Positions 6,556 through 9,632 of a stretch of 9,632 nucleotides of DNA are shown here, piece after piece. Within the stretch, counting starts at the first letter, position 1. Every line of letters begins with the position of its first letter. Position numbers and translations under genes: made by a program. Under the pieces are notes generated by a model. It was not told the DNA's origin. It did no database searches and worked only from the letters and a program-made list of their open reading frames with translations. Origin of the DNA: Actinomycetota bacterium (GTDB lineage Bacteria > Actinomycetota > Humimicrobiia > Humimicrobiales > Humimicrobiaceae); the NCBI GenBank assembly GCA_023488645.1, contig JAMDDL010000101.1:1-9632 (forward strand). Reading direction: 5' to 3'.

Positions 6556-7191
6556 TTATTTTATCCCATGTTCGTATTTATATTGGATCCAATTTTTCTT
6601 TAACCATAAAAATTCATTGAAATTTGACAATCTTTTTATAAAAGGATTGCTCGTAAGTTCAAATCCTATCGAGGAGCTTGGTTTTATACCATAGTTGTGG
6701 CCAGGCCATACTTCAGTATCGGGAGGAAGTTTCATTATTTTTTTTAAACTTTCAAATTCCATTCTTGCATCCTCTTCACTGTAAGTACCCCCGATTTTCC
6801 CTACAAAAAGGGTATCTCCAGTAATTAGCTTATTTTTTACTTTTATACAGATTGAATCTGCAGTATGACCCGGGGTGTGAATAAACTCAAGTATAAGCTT
6901 ACCCAGATTTAAAACCAGGCCATCTGTTATTTTGGTATCTTCACCGCAATTAATAAAAGTTACTGGTTTGCCCATCTCAATTCTTCTGAAGTAATCATTT
7001 CCTCCTGAATGGTCGAAATGGGAATGGGTATTTATTATATACTTTATTTCTACTTCTTCTTTATTTACCACTTTAATTACTTTTAACGGGTCAGGAGAAG
7101 GATCTACAAGAGCGCCTTCTTTTGTCTCTTCACATGCGATGAGATATGCGTAATTTCTGTCACCTCCTGATTCTATCTGTTTAAAAAACAT
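6556..7191 (-). CDS. Metallo-beta-lactamase-fold hydrolase, glyoxalase II-like
   Basis: The 211-residue cytoplasmic protein has the complete binuclear metal site of the superfamily: THSHFDH (55-61, giving His56, His58, Asp60, His61), His109 in HTPGHT, Asp126 in TGDTLF and His165 in PGHNYG. The TGDTLFVGKIGG and PGHNYG stretches place it near hydroxyacylglutathione hydrolases (glyoxalase II) and related thioesterases or persulfide dioxygenases. The extra C-terminal helical domain of true glyoxalase II is reduced to about 40 residues (172-211), so substrate use cannot be assigned. No signal peptide is present. The ATG is preceded by GGGAG five bases upstream. The gene starts 31 nt after the toroid gene stop, which suggests co-transcription. 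A perfect AGGAGGTGA falls inside the coding sequence (ESGGD, residues 7-11) and has no start codon at useful distance. Confidence 0.9.
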   Translation of the reverse strand: MFFKQIESGGDRNYAYLIACEETKEGALVDPSPDPLKVIKVVNKEEVEIKYIINTHSHFDHSGGNDYFRRIEMGKPVTFINCGEDTKITDGLVLNLGKLILEFIHTPGHTADSICIKVKNKLITGDTLFVGKIGGTYSEEDARMEFESLKKIMKLPPDTEVWPGHNYGIKPSSSIGFELTSNPFIKRLSNFNEFLWLKKNWIQYKYEHGIK

Positions 7192-7222
7192 ATTTACTCC
7201 CGAAAAATATATTTGTTATTAA

Positions 7223-8215
7223 TCAATCATAAAAAGCTTTAAACATACGGATAATTGCAAGTGTTATCCATAAGTTCAGGTGCTTATCCTTTCCACGTAA
7301 AAGTTTTAACCTCCATATCCCATCTTTATCCTGCACATTAACAAACCATTCAATAGCTTTCTGAATTGCCGGTTCATTCTTTGAAAATCCCAGCTTTGCC
7401 AGGCTGTCAAGCGAGGTCAAAAGGTCCGTAAACCAGAAAGGATATGAAAATTTTATCCAGTAATCAGGTGTATTTCTATCCGGATATGAATCTCTTTTAA
7501 AAAACCGGGACATTAGCAATCTTGCAGCATGTTTTATTTCGGGTAAATTCCGGTATTTACCGGAAACAGCAAAAGCCCGCAAAGCCATACCGGTTATAAG
7601 ATGCGAAAAAGGTCTGGAGCTGTCAGGCAGAATTAATTCAGGACTGTGAACAACATCATAATAGTTTGCATTTACAGTACGAAGAGGAATAGCCCATCCT
7701 CCATCATTCTGCCGGATAGACAACAGCCAAAGCAGGCTACGGTCAATTCTCTTATCATCTTCATACCCTGCCTTAATTAAAAGCTCACTTATAAGTGCTG
7801 AATATGTTGTGGCATACTGGCTGCCGTATATTCCTCTGAAATCACCTTCTTTTGTCTGGAATGTGAAAAGGAAATCTGCAGCTCTTCTAGTTGATTCATC
7901 TTCATTATTAAAATCATATTTTTCTATCAAAATCCCAATATTTCTGAATGTTTCCAATTGATTGTAATTTTCCGTATCCCTTATATCCTTAACTTTACCA
8001 GGATATTCCCAGGATCCATTTTCTTTTTGCCTGTTTAGCAGATGCTCCGGTTCGGGCAAAAATGATATCCCAGACTTTGATATTATTTTGTTATTTATGA
8101 ATGAATTTTTTTCCGCTGGAAATTCTTTTTGAATAAAATATAAGATTGGCAGAACATTGCATTCCGCCAGGGGTTTAATGGGATCATATTTAAGAACTTT
8201 TAGAAATTTAAACAT
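7223..8215 (-). CDS. Prenyltransferase/squalene-cyclase-fold protein of unknown function
   Basis: The 330-residue protein appears to be a single alpha/alpha-toroid of the kind found in terpene cyclases and protein prenyltransferases. Four QW-like turns (Q-x3-G-x-W/F) recur: QKENGSW (63-69), QTKEGDF (120-126), QNDGGW (169-174) and QDKDGIW (295-301). The first three are about 50 residues apart. The region between the third and fourth (DYWIKFSYPFWFTDLL, 251-266) looks like a degenerate repeat. Full-size squalene-hopene cyclases are about 600-700 residues with two toroids and a catalytic DxDD; no DxDD is visible here, so cyclase activity is unlikely. A sugar- or lipid-binding role, or a different enzyme, is possible. 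There is no signal peptide or membrane helix. The start is limited by an in-frame stop immediately upstream; no Shine-Dalgarno is seen. It sits 34 nt after the TPR gene stop and 31 nt before the MBL gene. Confidence 0.82.
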   Translation of the reverse strand: MFKFLKVLKYDPIKPLAECNVLPILYFIQKEFPAEKNSFINNKIISKSGISFLPEPEHLLNRQKENGSWEYPGKVKDIRDTENYNQLETFRNIGILIEKYDFNNEDESTRRAADFLFTFQTKEGDFRGIYGSQYATTYSALISELLIKAGYEDDKRIDRSLLWLLSIRQNDGGWAIPLRTVNANYYDVVHSPELILPDSSRPFSHLITGMALRAFAVSGKYRNLPEIKHAARLLMSRFFKRDSYPDRNTPDYWIKFSYPFWFTDLLTSLDSLAKLGFSKNEPAIQKAIEWFVNVQDKDGIWRLKLLRGKDKHLNLWITLAIIRMFKAFYD

Positions 8216-8249
8216 TTAATATTTAAATCTTCAGCCATTTTTCAATCTT

Positions 8250-9626
8250 TCAATACTTTGATGCCTCAATACTTGCCTCATCTGCTTTCTTCAGATTTTC
8301 TTCCCTGTCCTTAAATTCAGAGAGTTCAAGATATGCATCTGCAAGCTTTCCCTGGACATATGAATAATCTTCCGGATAATTTTCTTCCGTAAATACTTTC
8401 AGTGCATCCATATATGAACTGACTGCATTTTCTAAAGACATCAACTTTTCGTTATCTGATTCAGAATGTAAAGATTTAGAATATATCATATAATAATCTC
8501 CAAAACTTGTCTGAGTTAATGCAAAATCAATGGGATAGGATTCTATTGTAAAAATATTCAGCGCTTCCTGAAAGCAGAATTGTGACTTTTGCAAATTTTC
8601 CGGTTCATTTTCAAATTCAGAAAATTTCATATAAACTGATGCAAGATTTGCATTGATTGATGCATATTCATATGGATAATTTTCCTTTGTGAAAATAATG
8701 AGCGCATTATTATAAGCCTCAAATGCTTTACTTAAATTCTCCTTCTTATTTTCAACTGTTGCCAGTGATTCATAATAAAGTCCTATATTTAATTGAATTG
8801 TGGAATAGTCTGCAGGAAAGCTTTCTATTGTAAATACTTTTAAAGCTTCCTCGGAGAAACTTATCGCTTTCTTAAGATGCTTGGGATTGTTATCATTTTC
8901 AAAATATCCATGCCAGGCATTTGCAATATTTAATTTTATGGTTGCATTTTCAAAAGGGTATTTATCTTCATTGAAGATTTTTACAGCTTCATTATAGCAA
9001 TTTAGTGCATTATCAAGATAATTTTGGGTGCTGTCAATTTTTGAAAGGCATTCATAATCTATGCCAAGATTTAATTTAGTTTTACCATAATCCATTGGAT
9101 ATAATTTGATATCATATACTTTCAGGGCTTTCAGATTTGATTGAATCGCTCTTGTCAGATTGCCTTGCTTATCTCTGATTTCAGACATTGAGAGATAGGC
9201 ATTTGAAAGATATCCTTGAGTTCTGGCATATTCATGTGGAAATTTATTCATTGTATAGATTTCCAGAGATTCAAGATAAGAAGAAATTGATTTTTTTAAA
9301 TTATTTTCCTGGTCTGCCTTAGCTGCAAGATTATAGTAAGCAAGACCTTCCCCTCTCTTAACCCTTGCATAAAACTCTGGTTTTATATCTCTTGAAATAT
9401 TTGTCAAAATTTCTTCATATTTGCCGAGTGCTTCACCAGCCATGCCCTGAGACAGAAAATCTTCTGCAACTATTATTGCATTTTCAATTTTACCATACTC
9501 GACTCTTTCTGCTCTGATAGTAAAATAATATGCCGGTATAAAACTTAATATCGCTCCGCCTAAAAGGCTGATAATTGTGAGAATTATAGGAGAATGATAC
9601 CATTTTTTATTTTTTTTTATGGACAT
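8250..9626 (-). CDS. Membrane-anchored tetratricopeptide-repeat protein
   Basis: The 458-residue protein has a short basic N-terminus (KKNKK), one hydrophobic membrane segment at about 13-36, then a solenoid. From residue 82 to the end it is built of eight copies of a repeat of about 47 residues (see the repeat entry). Each has an opening [YF]P-x-[DE]-[YF] and a pair of helices with the pattern NLG-x-x-Y and ENL-x-x-A-x-x-x-Y-x-x-AL-x-[IV][FY]T. This is the long TPR form common in bacterial scaffold and signalling proteins. TPR solenoids bind other proteins; a partner is not shown. With a positive N-terminus and no cleavage motif, the segment is probably a retained anchor; the side on which the solenoid lies cannot be fixed. 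Only 6 bases remain upstream of the ATG and no stop is seen before it, so an earlier start beyond the window is possible. It is the first of five co-directional genes. Confidence 0.88.
   Translation of the reverse strand: MSIKKNKKWYHSPIILTIISLLGGAILSFIPAYYFTIRAERVEYGKIENAIIVAEDFLSQGMAGEALGKYEEILTNISRDIKPEFYARVKRGEGLAYYNLAAKADQENNLKKSISSYLESLEIYTMNKFPHEYARTQGYLSNAYLSMSEIRDKQGNLTRAIQSNLKALKVYDIKLYPMDYGKTKLNLGIDYECLSKIDSTQNYLDNALNCYNEAVKIFNEDKYPFENATIKLNIANAWHGYFENDNNPKHLKKAISFSEEALKVFTIESFPADYSTIQLNIGLYYESLATVENKKENLSKAFEAYNNALIIFTKENYPYEYASINANLASVYMKFSEFENEPENLQKSQFCFQEALNIFTIESYPIDFALTQTSFGDYYMIYSKSLHSESDNEKLMSLENAVSSYMDALKVFTEENYPEDYSYVQGKLADAYLELSEFKDREENLKKADEASIEASKY
8253..9383 (-). repeat. 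Eight tandem protein repeats of about 47 residues (long TPR-like)
   Basis: Protein residues 82-128, 129-175, 176-222, 223-269, 270-316, 317-363, 364-416 and 417-458 form the array. The first six are exactly 47 residues. The seventh is 53, with a 6-residue insertion near the helix turn (SESDNE region). The last is 42 and ends inside its second helix. Most copies share [YF]P-x-[DE]-[YF] at the start and A-x-x-x-Y-x-x-A-L-x-[IV][FY] near the end. The first copy (KPEFYARV) is diverged. Similarity is at protein level; no long exact DNA repeat is evident, so the array is old. Confidence 0.8.
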
Positions 9627-9632
9627 ATCTAT

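Noticed and set aside
6543..6565. GGGAT/ATCCC hairpin at the MBL gene stop as a terminator
   Set aside because: The stem is only 5 bp and is followed by an A-run, not a U-run, on the coding strand.
7160..7172. Perfect Shine-Dalgarno-like AGGAGGTGA inside the MBL gene
   Set aside because: It encodes the family-typical ESGGD stretch and no start codon follows at a usable distance.

Overview
The window is AT-rich bacterial chromosome. The hsp60 operon is preceded by a CIRCE-type heat-shock operator and the housekeeping promoters look sigma-70/sigma-A-like. Low GC, a HrcA/CIRCE-style operon, a RelBE-type toxin-antitoxin pair and a CDF transporter with tandem cytoplasmic domains would suit an uncultivated low-GC anaerobic lineage (for example Atribacterota, a Bacillota relative or a low-GC deep-branching Actinomycetota). 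The sequence alone does not settle the phylum.

Layout, left to right. (1) 1-355, minus: 5' part of a gene that runs off the left edge, with a receiver-like alpha/beta fold. (2) 356-566: divergent intergenic region with two promoter candidates and two palindromes. (3) 567-1107, plus: overlapping RelB/DinJ-type antitoxin and RelE/YafQ-type toxin genes, the only plus-strand genes. The antitoxin promoter sits so close to the start codon that the mRNA should be leaderless, and a 12-bp palindrome lies over its -10 box. (4) 1175-1210: a 13-bp hairpin with a U-tract on the minus strand, terminating groEL where the two operons converge. (5) 1267-3438, minus: groES-groEL with promoter, CIRCE and good ribosome binding sites. 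(6) 3575-9626, minus: five co-directional genes encoding a three-cytoplasmic-domain CDF metal transporter, a UMF1-family MFS transporter, a glyoxalase-II-like metallo-beta-lactamase hydrolase, a prenyltransferase/squalene-cyclase-fold protein and a membrane-anchored TPR protein.

How the genes fit together. GroES/GroEL form the folding chamber and are probably repressed by HrcA at the CIRCE. The toxin-antitoxin pair is a self-regulated module beside this housekeeping operon. The TPR, toroid and MBL genes are spaced by about 30 nt (34 nt between TPR and toroid, 31 nt between toroid and MBL) and may be co-transcribed. The MFS and CDF genes follow after gaps of about 130 nt, so their membership in the same unit is uncertain. 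No mobile element, CRISPR array, rRNA or tRNA was seen. The least explained parts are the TPR-toroid pair, the CDF protein with an Asn/Asp metal site plus two extra C-terminal domains, and the truncated receiver-like gene at the left edge.
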